Part shown: positions 43,472 to 53,048 of the stretch, piece after piece
Numbering within the stretch: position 1 is the stretch's first letter
Layout: each line of letters begins with the position of its first letter
Assembly: GCA_963599255.1 (NCBI GenBank)
Contig: CAVBWS010000004.1
Coordinates: 1-64,000, forward strand
Direction of reading: 5' to 3'
Origin: RGIG5612 sp963599255
Lineage (GTDB): Bacteria > Bacillota > Clostridia > Lachnospirales > Lachnospiraceae
DNA: 64,000 nt
The notes under the pieces: generated by a model
The model's input: only the letters and a program-made list of their open reading frames with translations
Database searches by the model: none
Told to the model about the DNA's origin: nothing
Position numbers and translations under genes: made by a program

Positions 43472-45004
43472 TCAAATCATCTCTTTCAACTTTGCCCTAT
43501 CTATTTTACTGTTAACATTGTACGGCATTACTGTAAGCTTTTCAACACGGTTAGGAATCATATATTCAGGAAGAAGTTTTTTTAACCCCGAATCAACCTC
43601 ATCCTCGCTGCATGTTCCCTGATAAAACAGTATAATTTTTGATCTTACCGAGTCGTATAAACAGCAATTCCGTTCCACACCACTTATAGACGACGCAACG
43701 GTCTCTATTTCTCCAAGTTCGATACGATTGCCCATATGTTTTATCTGAAAATCTTTTCTTCCCATATAAATCAAATTTCCAGTCTCATCCCATCTGGCAA
43801 GATCACCCGTCCTGTACATTATCTTTGTTTCCGGATCATCACCCTCATTATAGGTTGGATTAGCTACAAAGACCTCCGCAGTTTTATCTGGCATATTGTA
43901 ATAACCATCGGCTATACAAATACCTGCAGCACATAACTCACCTATTTCACCATAAGGCACTTCATTATCATTTTCATCAAGCAGCATTACCGTTATATAA
44001 GGTACAGGTATCCCGATAGGAAGAGACTCTGTATCACTATAATCACGATCAACGAAATAATAAGAAATAAGTTCTGTTGTTTCCGTCGGACCATATAGAT
44101 TTACGAACTCAGTATCCGGGTATTCTCTTCGCCACATATTAAGCTGCTTAGTTGGCATTACTTCGCCTCCAAATATAACCATACGTAATCCGTCAATGTG
44201 TAGTTCCGGAAGTGCTTTTAAATTGGCAATCTGACAGTAAACTGAAGGTACCCAGTATATCGTATTCACTTTATGTTCTTTTAAATAATTAAGAGTTACC
44301 ATTGGAAATGAAAACACTTTTTTAGGAGGAATATAGCAGGTCGCTCCGCACATGATCGTCAGATAAATATCCGGGCAGCTCATAATAAAATAAAATGGTG
44401 CCTGGTTTGCAATAATTGTTGTATCATCATATTTTAAAGTATCTCTGTACCATGCCAGATATGCCGGAAAAGCCTTATGTTTAATGATAACACCTTTAGG
44501 AATACCCGTTGAACCTGATGTAAAAAGCACAAACATTGTGGCAGTCTCGTCTATTTTGCCTCTGACTTCATCCAGAGCAGACTGGTTGGTCTCAACCGAT
44601 GCACAATCCTCAATATTAAAAATATTTTCCTTACTTACAGCTACGCCGCTTTCGCACATAACTGCTGCAATCTTTTCATTGTATGCATTTGCAGTTACTA
44701 CTGCAGCCGGATTAAGAACTGAAAGAATCTTATGCATTCTTGCTTCAGGCATATTCACATCCAAAACAGTATAAAAATTCCCGCTGTAAATAACGCCCAG
44801 CATTGAAGCCACACAGTCAGCATTTTTATCCATGAATATACAAACCGGGGTTTGGAAACATCCTGTTTTAGCCAGAGCCGTACCAATTTTTTTTGACTTT
44901 TCTTCCAATTGAGAAAATGTTATTTCGTTTTTTTCATCAATAAATGCTTTTTTATCAGCATAGTTTTTCGCAGTTTCTTCTAAAAAATCTGTAACAATTT
45001 TCAT
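43472..45004 (-). CDS. Amino acid adenylating enzyme, DltA-like (D-alanine--carrier protein ligase)
   Basis: A 510-residue AMP-forming enzyme of the acyl-adenylate superfamily. Phosphate-binding motif FTSGSTGIPKG (161-171), LYGPTETT and YRTGDLARWDETGNLIYMGRKDFQIK (A8 motif), and a C-terminal lysine in NSKIDRAKLKE are all present. It activates an amino acid, in DltA D-alanine, with ATP and loads the carrier encoded next. Substrate choice cannot be read directly. AGGAG precedes the ATG. The gene leads the dlt-like group. Confidence 0.88.
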   Translation of the reverse strand: MKIVTDFLEETAKNYADKKAFIDEKNEITFSQLEEKSKKIGTALAKTGCFQTPVCIFMDKNADCVASMLGVIYSGNFYTVLDVNMPEARMHKILSVLNPAAVVTANAYNEKIAAVMCESGVAVSKENIFNIEDCASVETNQSALDEVRGKIDETATMFVLFTSGSTGIPKGVIIKHKAFPAYLAWYRDTLKYDDTTIIANQAPFYFIMSCPDIYLTIMCGATCYIPPKKVFSFPMVTLNYLKEHKVNTIYWVPSVYCQIANLKALPELHIDGLRMVIFGGEVMPTKQLNMWRREYPDTEFVNLYGPTETTELISYYFVDRDYSDTESLPIGIPVPYITVMLLDENDNEVPYGEIGELCAAGICIADGYYNMPDKTAEVFVANPTYNEGDDPETKIMYRTGDLARWDETGNLIYMGRKDFQIKHMGNRIELGEIETVASSISGVERNCCLYDSVRSKIILFYQGTCSEDEVDSGLKKLLPEYMIPNRVEKLTVMPYNVNSKIDRAKLKEMI

Positions 45005-45425
45005 TTTAGCTCCTATATTTTTTAAATCGAATCAAATTGATAACTCCTGATTATCCCTTTGTAGCCAAGCTAAGGCTGAAATAAATCATTTGAAATTACA
45101 TTTCAACTTAACATTATTATTCCTATCGAGAAATACAAATACAACGCTTATATTCCGGGTATTGTCCAAGGGATTCTCTGAAAATATCAGCCCTATAAGC
45201 ATAATTATAAGGATAATATACCAGAGAAGCTCTATTCCTTTATGGAGATTTTCGACTTGCCCAAATTCCCCGTGATTGTAGCATATCATCAAAATAGCAA
45301 CAAGTGATTGTACACAGACTTCTTCATTAATTCAACTTGTATAATACGGTACACATATGAATTGCCTTGACGGCGCATGATTGGAGATTTAAGTCCATTT
45401 TAAGTTTGAGGAATATCATAATATT
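45005..45425. other. Divergent intergenic region upstream of dlt-like genes
   Basis: 421 bases between dltA-like (minus) and a lipoprotein-like gene (plus). TATAAT at 45340-45345 could serve the plus-strand gene, with a poor -35. On the minus strand AGGAG precedes dltA. A 68-codon minus-strand frame (45086-45292) with one hydrophobic helix lies here; it lacks a ribosome binding site and does not end in a DltX-like motif, so it is only a weak candidate for a small membrane protein. Confidence 0.4.
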
Positions 45426-46334
45426 ATGAGAAGAAAAAAAATGTTAAAAAGTATCATAACAATGGGTGCATTTGCTCTGATATTGGGGCCTACTGCCTGC
45501 GGAACATCCGGCAATAATTTATCGTTACTAGGTTCAGATGCAAACGCATCAGCTCAGGATATTACGTCAAACGGTGATAATACAGATAATGTAACAAAAT
45601 CAGACACCGCTGCAATCTCTCCAGATCTGACTGATCAATCAGAAGATACCAATACAAGTGACAGCGATGATACAGATACAGTGACTTATGCAAATGACGT
45701 CCCGGAATTATACAACGGCTACTCAGAATACGTGGGACCATGGGCATATCTAATGTACGCACGAGATGAGAGTACGTCTTATATAGAACATGAATATGGT
45801 GATGGATATGTTCCAAAAGCCGGTGACTTTATTATCACCGGCGATGAAGATGACTACTGGTATTTTTCTGATCTTGATTTTGTAAATGCGACAAATCTCA
45901 GAAAATTTCCATACGGATATGCCAGCTACGTCTGGAACGGTCACATTTTATATGTATCAAACGTAAGCGAATCTGGAATCCTCACTTGTTACGAAGGCAA
46001 CAGCATTGCCCCCAACCAGAAATTAGAGGCTGATGATCCCGATTATATACATAAATCATCTATAGATATGATCAAGCTGGACTTTGTCAATGATACAACG
46101 ATCACAGCCAGTAAGCCTGCAGAAAAACCGATTCGCATAGTAATTGAAACAAAATTTTCACCAGATTTTGTCGCAGTTATTAATTCTTACGCATCGGAGC
46201 TTCTCACAGAATTCAATGAAAGCCCAGACTCTGTCCGTCAGATGCTGATGTCATATTATGTGCAGGATGTTGACTGGTGCGGACTATATCTTCATCATTT
46301 GCTGCTTACAGCCAAGGATAAGTATGAAGGGTGA
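45426..46334 (+). CDS. Exported, probable lipoprotein of unknown function
   Basis: A 302-residue protein. The N-terminus (MRRKKMLKSIITMGAFALIL) is a signal peptide; the cysteine in GPTACGTSG is near a lipobox though PTAC is not canonical. A long Asn/Asp/Thr/Ser-rich low-complexity linker runs to about residue 95, followed by a folded part with many aromatics (YSEYVGPWAYLMYARDE, DDYWYFSDLDFVNATNLR). No family recognised. It is divergent from the dlt-like genes, on the cell surface side of the same region. Confidence 0.7.
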   Translation: MRRKKMLKSIITMGAFALILGPTACGTSGNNLSLLGSDANASAQDITSNGDNTDNVTKSDTAAISPDLTDQSEDTNTSDSDDTDTVTYANDVPELYNGYSEYVGPWAYLMYARDESTSYIEHEYGDGYVPKAGDFIITGDEDDYWYFSDLDFVNATNLRKFPYGYASYVWNGHILYVSNVSESGILTCYEGNSIAPNQKLEADDPDYIHKSSIDMIKLDFVNDTTITASKPAEKPIRIVIETKFSPDFVAVINSYASELLTEFNESPDSVRQMLMSYYVQDVDWCGLYLHHLLLTAKDKYEG

Positions 46335-46492
46335 CCATGTTCCCGGCAATGCGGGAAACACAATCACCCATAATATCTGTTCAATGAAAAGAAAGATTTG
46401 CAGCCATACTCCCGGTAATATAAGGACACTTAATAGTGCAGATTAAAACGGCTGGTAACTTTTCATTTAAATATTCATTCTGAATCACTGCA

Positions 46493-47851
46493 TCAATTTC
46501 TCAGGCTGTGAATCGGTGCCGGGATACGTCCGCCCCTTGCTATAAAGTCATGGCTCGATTCCTTATGAACCTCCATGACCGGAGCATCGCCTAACAGGCC
46601 GCCCATCTCGATGGTATCTCCCACCTTAGTACCAGGCGTCGGAAGAAGACGGACAGCGGTTGTCTTATTATTGATCATGCCGATGGCTGCTTCGTCTGCA
46701 ATGATTGCAGAGATAGTCTCTGCCGGTGTATCGCCGGGAACGGCTATCATATCCAAACCTACAGAGCATACACAAGTCATTGCTTCCAGCTTATCGATAC
46801 ATAAGGTTCCACATCTTGCAGCTGCGATCATTCCTTCATCTTCAGATACAGGAATAAATGCACCGGACAAACCGCCGACTGAAGATGATGCCATGATTCC
46901 GCCCTTCTTAACAGCATCATTCAGCATGGCCAATGCTGCTGTTGTTCCGTGAGTTCCGCAGACTTCAAGTCCCATCTCTTCCAGAATTCTTGCAACAGAA
47001 TCTCCTACGGCCGGTGTAGGTGCCAGAGACAGGTCTACGATGCCAAATGGTGTATCCAGCCTCTTAGAAGCTTCCTGGGCAACTAACTGTCCTACACGCG
47101 TAACCCTGAAGGCTGTCTTCTTGATAGTTTCAGCAACCACATCAAGCGGCGCACCCTTAATATCCTTAAGTGCCGTATGGACAACGCCCGGTCCTGAGAC
47201 GCCTACATTGATAACACGCTCCGGTTCACCTGTTCCATGAAATGCACCTGCCATAAACGGATTATCTTCAACTGCATTACAGAAAATAACAAGTTTAGCG
47301 CAGCCGATGCCATTTCTGTCCTTGGTAATCTCAGCTGTTTCCTTAACGATTTTTCCCATCAACGCTACCGCATCCATGTTAATGCCCGCCTTGGTGGAGC
47401 CTACATTAACGGATGAGCATACCATATCGGTCTGAGACAATGCCTCCGGAATGGACTTGATCAGATTAATATCTGCATCTGTCATGCCCTTCTGAACGAG
47501 AGCTGAAAATCCGCCGATAAAGTTAACGCCGCAATTTTTAGCTGCTTTATCAAGTGCTATCGCAAGCGGCGTATAATCTGTGCTCTTGCATGCAGCACCT
47601 ATCATTGCCATAGGAGTTACAGATATTCTCTTATTAACGATCGGAATTCCCAGTTCAAGCTCTATGTCCTGGCATACTGGAACCAGCCTTTCAGCATATC
47701 TGCAGATCTTGTCATATACATTTGTACATGTCTTATTGATATCCTCATCGCAGCAGCTTAAGAGGGAGATACCCATAGTTACAGTTCTGATATCCAGATG
47801 CTGCTGCTCGATCATCTGAATAGTTGAAAGTATATCTTTCTGATTGATCAT
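46493..47851 (-). CDS. UPF0210 / DUF711 (PFL-like) family protein
   Basis: A 452-residue protein of the UPF0210 family, described as resembling the pyruvate formate-lyase fold but without radical chemistry. Typical start INQKDILSTIQMIEQQHLDIRTVTMGISL and repeated Gly-rich segments. Cellular role is not established. The ACT-domain gene 23 bases upstream is its constant companion in Firmicutes, which suggests regulation by a small ligand. Confidence 0.9.
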   Translation of the reverse strand: MINQKDILSTIQMIEQQHLDIRTVTMGISLLSCCDEDINKTCTNVYDKICRYAERLVPVCQDIELELGIPIVNKRISVTPMAMIGAACKSTDYTPLAIALDKAAKNCGVNFIGGFSALVQKGMTDADINLIKSIPEALSQTDMVCSSVNVGSTKAGINMDAVALMGKIVKETAEITKDRNGIGCAKLVIFCNAVEDNPFMAGAFHGTGEPERVINVGVSGPGVVHTALKDIKGAPLDVVAETIKKTAFRVTRVGQLVAQEASKRLDTPFGIVDLSLAPTPAVGDSVARILEEMGLEVCGTHGTTAALAMLNDAVKKGGIMASSSVGGLSGAFIPVSEDEGMIAAARCGTLCIDKLEAMTCVCSVGLDMIAVPGDTPAETISAIIADEAAIGMINNKTTAVRLLPTPGTKVGDTIEMGGLLGDAPVMEVHKESSHDFIARGGRIPAPIHSLRN

Positions 47852-47874
47852 GTTCTATACCTTTCATTGCATTT

Positions 47875-48144
47875 TTAGATAGTGTGCATTGCATCAAATA
47901 TTTCTTCTCTCTGGATATGGATACTAAGTCCCATCTCTTTACCCAGTTTATCTAATGCATCAGCAACCTCCGCAAATGGCACCTCAATCTTCTCAATGTC
48001 AACTGCCATTACCATGGTGAAACTGTTCTGCAGGATTGTCTGTGAAATGTCCAGAACATTTACATTATATTCTGCCAGCTTGACGCATATTGCAGCTATA
48101 ATGCCTACCCTGTCCTTACCTACTACAGTAATAATTGCGTTCAT
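47875..48144 (-). CDS. ACT domain-containing protein (UPF0237 family)
   Basis: An 89-residue single ACT domain: ITVVGKDRVGIIAAICVKLAEYNVNVLDISQT is typical of the ligand-binding half. ACT domains bind amino acids. It precedes the UPF0210 gene closely, and both follow the adenosylhomocysteinase gene in the same direction. Confidence 0.92.
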   Translation of the reverse strand: MNAIITVVGKDRVGIIAAICVKLAEYNVNVLDISQTILQNSFTMVMAVDIEKIEVPFAEVADALDKLGKEMGLSIHIQREEIFDAMHTI

Positions 48145-48179
48145 TATTTTCCCTCCGGTATATATTAATCACTAATTAC

Positions 48180-49427
48180 CTACTCTGCTGCAAGGTACTC
48201 CTTCTGCTCATCTGTGAGTACATCTATTTTTTTGCCTAACATAGCCAGTTTTCTGTAAGCTACCAGGCTGTCGATCTCCTCCGGAACCTTGATGAGCTTC
48301 TCACCTAAACTGCCTTTATGCTCTACGAGATATTTTACAGACATAAATTGGATCGCAAAACTCATATCCATGATCTCCGCCGGATGTCCGTCTCCTGCTG
48401 CCAGATTGACCAGTCTTCCCTCTCCGATCACATGGAGCCATCTGCCGTCAGGCATCTCATAGCCCATTATATTCTTACGCATTTCCTTGGAGGATACTGC
48501 AATTTCCCTAAGAAGTGCCATGTCAACTTCCACATCGAAATGTCCCGCGTTGCACATGATAGCGCCGTCCTTCATTACAGCAAATGCTTCCTCAGATATA
48601 ACCTTACTGCATCCTGTTACTGTTATGAACAGATCACCCAGCTTAGCCGCTTCTGTCATAGGCATAACATCAAATCCATCCATTACAGCCTCAATAGCCT
48701 TAACCGGATCGATCTCGGTAACGATTACCCTTGCCCCCAAACCTTTAGCTCTCATGGCAGTTCCCTTGCCGCACCAACCATAACCTGCTACAACAACTAC
48801 CTTGCCTGCTACGATAAGATTTGTTGTCCTGTTAATGCCGTCAAATACCGACTGTCCGGTACCATATCTGTTATCAAAGAAATGCTTGCATTGAGCATCA
48901 TTTACCATGACCATCGGGAACTTAAGTACGCCTGCTTTATCCATGGCTTTTAACCTGTTGATGCCTGTGGTTGTCTCCTCACAGCCGCCGGTAACATATT
49001 GTATCTTATCCGGCATCTCGTTATGAAGCATATGCACCAGATCGCCGCCGTCATCAACTATTATCTGGCAATTATTCTCAAGAACCGCTCTTATATTGTC
49101 ATAATATTCTTCATCTGTACAGCCATACCATGCAAATACTTCCAGTCCTTCCTCCACAAGTGCAGCTGCCACATCATCCTGTGTTGACAGCGGATTAGAT
49201 CCGGTGACAAACATCTCGGCACCTGCTGCCTTAAGTGTAAGGCATAAAAGCGCGGTCTTCGCCTCAAGATGCACTGACAATGCTACTCTAATACCCTTAA
49301 GCGGCTGCGTCTTACTATATTCCTCCGTCATGGATCTTAACAACGGGCAGTTTCTTCTGACCCACTCGATCTTCTGATGTCCGCTCGGTGCCAGGTTAAT
49401 ATCTCTTATATTGCTCATATTGCTCAT
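48180..49427 (-). CDS. ahcY: Adenosylhomocysteinase
   Basis: A 415-residue S-adenosylhomocysteine hydrolase, which splits SAH into adenosine and homocysteine with bound NAD. Seen: SVHLEAKTALL, VVVAGYGWCGKGTAMRAKGLGA (NAD-binding) and VNLAAGDGHPAEIMD. The open frame runs 41 codons further upstream, but that part is the translation of a type I repeat; ATG at 49427 with CGGAG seven bases before it is the start. Another ATG three codons on is less well placed. Confidence 0.94.
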   Translation of the reverse strand: MSNMSNIRDINLAPSGHQKIEWVRRNCPLLRSMTEEYSKTQPLKGIRVALSVHLEAKTALLCLTLKAAGAEMFVTGSNPLSTQDDVAAALVEEGLEVFAWYGCTDEEYYDNIRAVLENNCQIIVDDGGDLVHMLHNEMPDKIQYVTGGCEETTTGINRLKAMDKAGVLKFPMVMVNDAQCKHFFDNRYGTGQSVFDGINRTTNLIVAGKVVVVAGYGWCGKGTAMRAKGLGARVIVTEIDPVKAIEAVMDGFDVMPMTEAAKLGDLFITVTGCSKVISEEAFAVMKDGAIMCNAGHFDVEVDMALLREIAVSSKEMRKNIMGYEMPDGRWLHVIGEGRLVNLAAGDGHPAEIMDMSFAIQFMSVKYLVEHKGSLGEKLIKVPEEIDSLVAYRKLAMLGKKIDVLTDEQKEYLAAE

Positions 49428-49470
49428 AACTATACTCCGTATTATTTTGAATGCTGTATCAATTCTGCCA

Positions 49471-49557
49471 GCGTGCCGGGACGGCGCAGCCACTGCGAGA
49501 AAACAATCAGCGAAGGCGTTTTCGAGCAGTGGCTGCACGCCGAGGTTCACGGCACGC
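49471..49557 (+). repeat. Type I structured repeat, copy 5
   Basis: 87-nt element just upstream of ahcY, after prfA. Stems GCGTGCCG/CGGCACGC, GGCG/CGCC, AGCCACTGC/GCAGTGGCT and GAAAAC/GTTTTC, joined by conserved internal loops GGGAC and GAGGTTCA. Best-paired copy in the window. Confidence 0.82.
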
Positions 49558-49588
49558 TAACAATCGACTTTATAATAATGTGCAGCCA

Positions 49589-50662
49589 TTACGCCTCTGA
49601 CTGAGCTGACAGCTTGGCCGCTTGGTCTGCCGCAATACAGTTATCTATCAGTTCGAACAGATCGCCGTCCAATATATTTGCCAGCCTGTATGTAGTAAAC
49701 TTAATTCTGTGATCTGTAACACGATTTTCCGGGAAATTATAAGTCTTGATCTTCTCGGATCTATCACCTGTTCCTACCTGACTCTTTCTCTCGGCTGCCT
49801 CGGCGGCCTGCTTCTTCTGAAGCTCCAGGTCATACAGTCTGGACTTCAATACCTTAAGGGCCTTATCCTTGTTCTTGAGCTGTGATTTTTCATCCTGGCA
49901 CGAAATTACGATACCCGTCGGAATGTGTGTAAGTCTTACTGCAGAGTCGGTTGTATTAACGCACTGACCGCCATTTCCGGAGGCTCTGAACACATCGAAT
50001 TTGCAGTCATTCATATCAATATGAACGTCCACATCTTCAGCTTCCGGCATTACGGCAACTGTAGCTGTCGATGTATGGATACGTCCCCCCGACTCTGTTA
50101 CCGGAACTCGCTGCACGCGGTGAACGCCGCTCTCATACTTAAGCTTGGAATATGCGCCCTGGCCGTTGATCATGAATACGACTTCCTTCATGCCGCCCAG
50201 TCCCATTTCATTAAATGAAACAAGCTCCGTTTTCCATCCGTTAAGTTCAGCAAATCTGCAGTACATCCTGTACAATTCTGCTGCAAATAATGCTGCCTCA
50301 TCTCCGCCTGCTCCGGCTCTTATCTCCATTACAACATTCTTGTCATCATTTTCATCCTTAGGAAGGAGCTGGATCTTAAGAACCTCTTCTATCTCTTCTA
50401 AATCCTTCTTAGCCTCTGACAATTCTTCCTTGGCCAGTTCTCTCATCTCCTCGTCATTTTCTGTTTCAAGGATTTCGAGACTATCATCTATGGTCTGCTT
50501 GGCCGCTTTATATTTTCTGTAGCTTTCAACGATCGGTGCCAGATCACTCTGCTCTTTCATAAGTTTCTTGAAATGGTTCTGATCATTGGCTACATCAGGG
50601 CTTGAGAGTTCTTCAAGCACCTCAACATATCTTTTTTCTATTGATTCTAATTTATCAAACAT
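49589..50662 (-). CDS. prfA: Peptide chain release factor 1
   Basis: A 357-residue RF1 that ends translation at UAA and UAG. The peptidyl-hydrolysis GGQ is in ASGNGGQCVNTTDS; the stop-codon reading motif is PVT in VQRVPVTESGGR. ATG at 50662 follows GGGGAG; an upstream extension of 30 codons is rejected. prmC, which methylates this GGQ glutamine, lies immediately upstream. Confidence 0.97.
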   Translation of the reverse strand: MFDKLESIEKRYVEVLEELSSPDVANDQNHFKKLMKEQSDLAPIVESYRKYKAAKQTIDDSLEILETENDEEMRELAKEELSEAKKDLEEIEEVLKIQLLPKDENDDKNVVMEIRAGAGGDEAALFAAELYRMYCRFAELNGWKTELVSFNEMGLGGMKEVVFMINGQGAYSKLKYESGVHRVQRVPVTESGGRIHTSTATVAVMPEAEDVDVHIDMNDCKFDVFRASGNGGQCVNTTDSAVRLTHIPTGIVISCQDEKSQLKNKDKALKVLKSRLYDLELQKKQAAEAAERKSQVGTGDRSEKIKTYNFPENRVTDHRIKFTTYRLANILDGDLFELIDNCIAADQAAKLSAQSEA

Positions 50663-50808
50663 CTTTATCTCCCCGGCTTTTATGTTGTTCTCTATGATAC
50701 TTTGTCCGACATTTGACGTACATATGGCGTCTAATCGCCGCACATCCAACATCTAACTGACATATAAACGGCATGCATCTATCGCCATTTGCCTCATATC
50801 TTATACCG

Positions 50809-51744
50809 TCACTTATTGCATATGATCACTCTGTCCAGTTCCGCCAGATCCTTAACAACAGTAATATTCTTAAAGCCATTATCCTTAAGCAGCTCTGACA
50901 CTGCTTCAGCCTGATCACATCCGATCTCCAGAAGTAAAACGCCATCGTCTGTAAGAAAATCCGGTGCGTCAGTTGCTATTCTTCTGTACATATCAAGTCC
51001 GTCCGCCCCGGCCGTAAGTGCAAGCTTCGGTTCGTGATCTTTGACCTCCGGCATTAATTCCTCATATTCTCTCTCTGTTACATACGGAGGATTAGACACG
51101 ATAACATCGAACCTGCCTGTAAATGTCTTGTCCTCTGAAACTTCCGACTCATCTGCTGCCATATTATCAAAAAGATCGCTCTGGATCAGCCTGATGTTAT
51201 AGAAAAGATCATATCCGCATATAAGATCATCCGGGTCGTGAGCCTGGCCTGTTTTTTCTGCCACATTCATATGATTGTGGCGAACATTTTCGCTTGCGAC
51301 ATCAAGTGCTTCCACCGATATATCACTCATGACCATATGTATATCCGGTCTGTATCTTTTAAGAGCAATTCCCAGCGCACCGGAGCCTGTACACAGATCA
51401 AGTGCATATGCCCTGTGTTTGAGCTTTCTTAAGGCCTGCTCAAATAATATCTCGGTATCCAATCTCGGAATAAGCACGTGCTCATTAACCTCAAATGTAA
51501 GACCTGCGAAGTCCGCTCTTCCGGTTATATACTGATACGGAATCCTTGTGGTCCTTCTGTCGATCAGCTCTGTATACTGCTTAATATTAAGTTCGCTTAC
51601 TTTTTGTTCTTTAAACAGCAGATACTTTTTCTTATCTATTCCCGCTGCATACTCTAATAAATAGAAGGCATCCACAGATGGATTCTCTATGCCTGCCTTC
51701 CTAAGTGTTTCTGTTCCCTGTTTATATAATTCTTCTAAGGTCAT
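50809..51744 (-). CDS. prmC: Release factor glutamine methyltransferase PrmC
   Basis: A 311-residue SAM-dependent methyltransferase that modifies the GGQ glutamine of release factors. The NPPY motif (VSNPPYVTE) and the SAM site DLCTGSGALGIAL are intact. A Glu/Asp-rich insertion around 165-200 is not typical. It lies between the DUF1385 gene and prfA. Confidence 0.95.
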   Translation of the reverse strand: MTLEELYKQGTETLRKAGIENPSVDAFYLLEYAAGIDKKKYLLFKEQKVSELNIKQYTELIDRRTTRIPYQYITGRADFAGLTFEVNEHVLIPRLDTEILFEQALRKLKHRAYALDLCTGSGALGIALKRYRPDIHMVMSDISVEALDVASENVRHNHMNVAEKTGQAHDPDDLICGYDLFYNIRLIQSDLFDNMAADESEVSEDKTFTGRFDVIVSNPPYVTEREYEELMPEVKDHEPKLALTAGADGLDMYRRIATDAPDFLTDDGVLLLEIGCDQAEAVSELLKDNGFKNITVVKDLAELDRVIICNK

Positions 51745-51865
51745 CTGCTTTTCCTGTCCTCTTTATAGAAGCCTTAAACGGCTGTTGGGTCAAATTTTTC
51801 TTAACCTCTGATTGGCTGCTATGCCATATTATCTGCAGATAGACACCCTGCAGACTTTATTTAAA

Positions 51866-52897
51866 TCATGTAGGATTTTCAATATCATACGGATCCGCTC
51901 CGCAGGATTTGCGGCTCTTGCAGGCCTTCTTATCATTCCAATGCGGGTCGTTTCTCATATCTTCCAGATATTTTCTCCAGTTAAATACATGCTCTACTGA
52001 CTGGATAGCGACCTCAACCATGTCCGCTGTCGGTTCCTTAGTTGTAAGTGCCTGCATCCACAGACCGGGTTTACTGAGATAATAGGCAATCTTTTTATCA
52101 GTATTGCCTGCCCACTGTATGAATTCATAGGACACACCTGCCACCAACGGGATTATAAGAAGCCTTATAACCAGCCTAAGCCACCAGGTCTTAACTCTTA
52201 TAAACATACAGAATATTATGCTTATAAGTACAACGAAGAACAGAAAACTCGTTCCGCAGCGGCGGTGTTCCTTCGATGATCTCATAACATTATCCACCGT
52301 CAGGTCCAGTCCTGATTCTATGCAGTTGATGCACTTGTGCTCTGATCCATGGTACATATAAGTTCTTCTTATGTCCGGCATCAATGAAATAACTGCTAAA
52401 TATCCTATAAATATGCCGACCTTTATTATGCCCTCCACAACTGCCAACAGCACAGTTGAATCAGATACCTTGGTAATCCATGAAGAAACCAGATACGGAA
52501 GCAAGACAAATAGAACTATCGAAAGTGCCAGTGAGAAGACTACAGTGCCTGTCATGAGTGCAGCCTCACCCTTTGATGTTTCCTTCTTTTCCATTGACTC
52601 TGAGACAATTTCAGACCTTTTTTCTTCAGTTTTGTCCTTCTCATCTGCCTCTTCTTCAAATATGCTGGCCGAATACATAAGCGTCTTAATACCCAGCACA
52701 AGGGAGTCAACAAATGATACAACGCCCCTGACTAACGGCCATTTTAAAAATGGGTGTTTGGCGGTGGCACTGGCATATTTCATGCATCCAACTCTTATGC
52801 TGCCGTCCGGCTTCCTTACTGATACCGCCACATTATTTCTGTAGCGCATCATTACGCCTTCAATTACAGCCTGACCGCCCATATTACATGATCTCAT
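51866..52897 (-). CDS. DUF1385 membrane protein (YqhQ-like)
   Basis: A 343-residue membrane protein. The start MRSCNMGGQAVIEGVMMRY and FLKWPLVRGVVSF, then HGSEHKCINCIE, are DUF1385 hallmarks; several helices lie in the middle and C-terminal half. AAGGAG fixes the ATG at 52897; the longer frame is rejected. Function unknown. It is found between rpmE and prmC in many Clostridia. Confidence 0.93.
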   Translation of the reverse strand: MRSCNMGGQAVIEGVMMRYRNNVAVSVRKPDGSIRVGCMKYASATAKHPFLKWPLVRGVVSFVDSLVLGIKTLMYSASIFEEEADEKDKTEEKRSEIVSESMEKKETSKGEAALMTGTVVFSLALSIVLFVLLPYLVSSWITKVSDSTVLLAVVEGIIKVGIFIGYLAVISLMPDIRRTYMYHGSEHKCINCIESGLDLTVDNVMRSSKEHRRCGTSFLFFVVLISIIFCMFIRVKTWWLRLVIRLLIIPLVAGVSYEFIQWAGNTDKKIAYYLSKPGLWMQALTTKEPTADMVEVAIQSVEHVFNWRKYLEDMRNDPHWNDKKACKSRKSCGADPYDIENPT

Positions 52898-52976
52898 TCT
52901 TATCTCCTTATATGAACATAAACTGCCTGCCGGCAGTATCACTATAGCCCCAAATGAAGTTTTCCGTTACACAACG

Positions 52977-53035
52977 GAAAATGCAAGGGTCCTTCACCCT
53001 TGCATTAAAAAAACAGGCTGAACAAAGTTCAGCCT
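52977..53035 (-). terminator. Two consecutive terminators after rpmE
   Basis: On the minus strand, first AGGCTGAAC/GTTCAGCCT followed by seven Ts (53035-53007), then ATGCAAGGGT/ACCCTTGCAT followed by TTT (53005-52977). Double terminators would isolate rpmE from the DUF1385-prmC-prfA genes. Confidence 0.9.
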
Positions 53036-53048
53036 CATATACAGTTTG

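Noticed and set aside
45086..45292. Candidate DltX-like small membrane protein upstream of dltA
   Set aside because: One hydrophobic helix, but no ribosome binding site, and the C-terminus (KLKCNFK) lacks the FxYxxF motif. The motif is instead at the end of the MBOAT protein.
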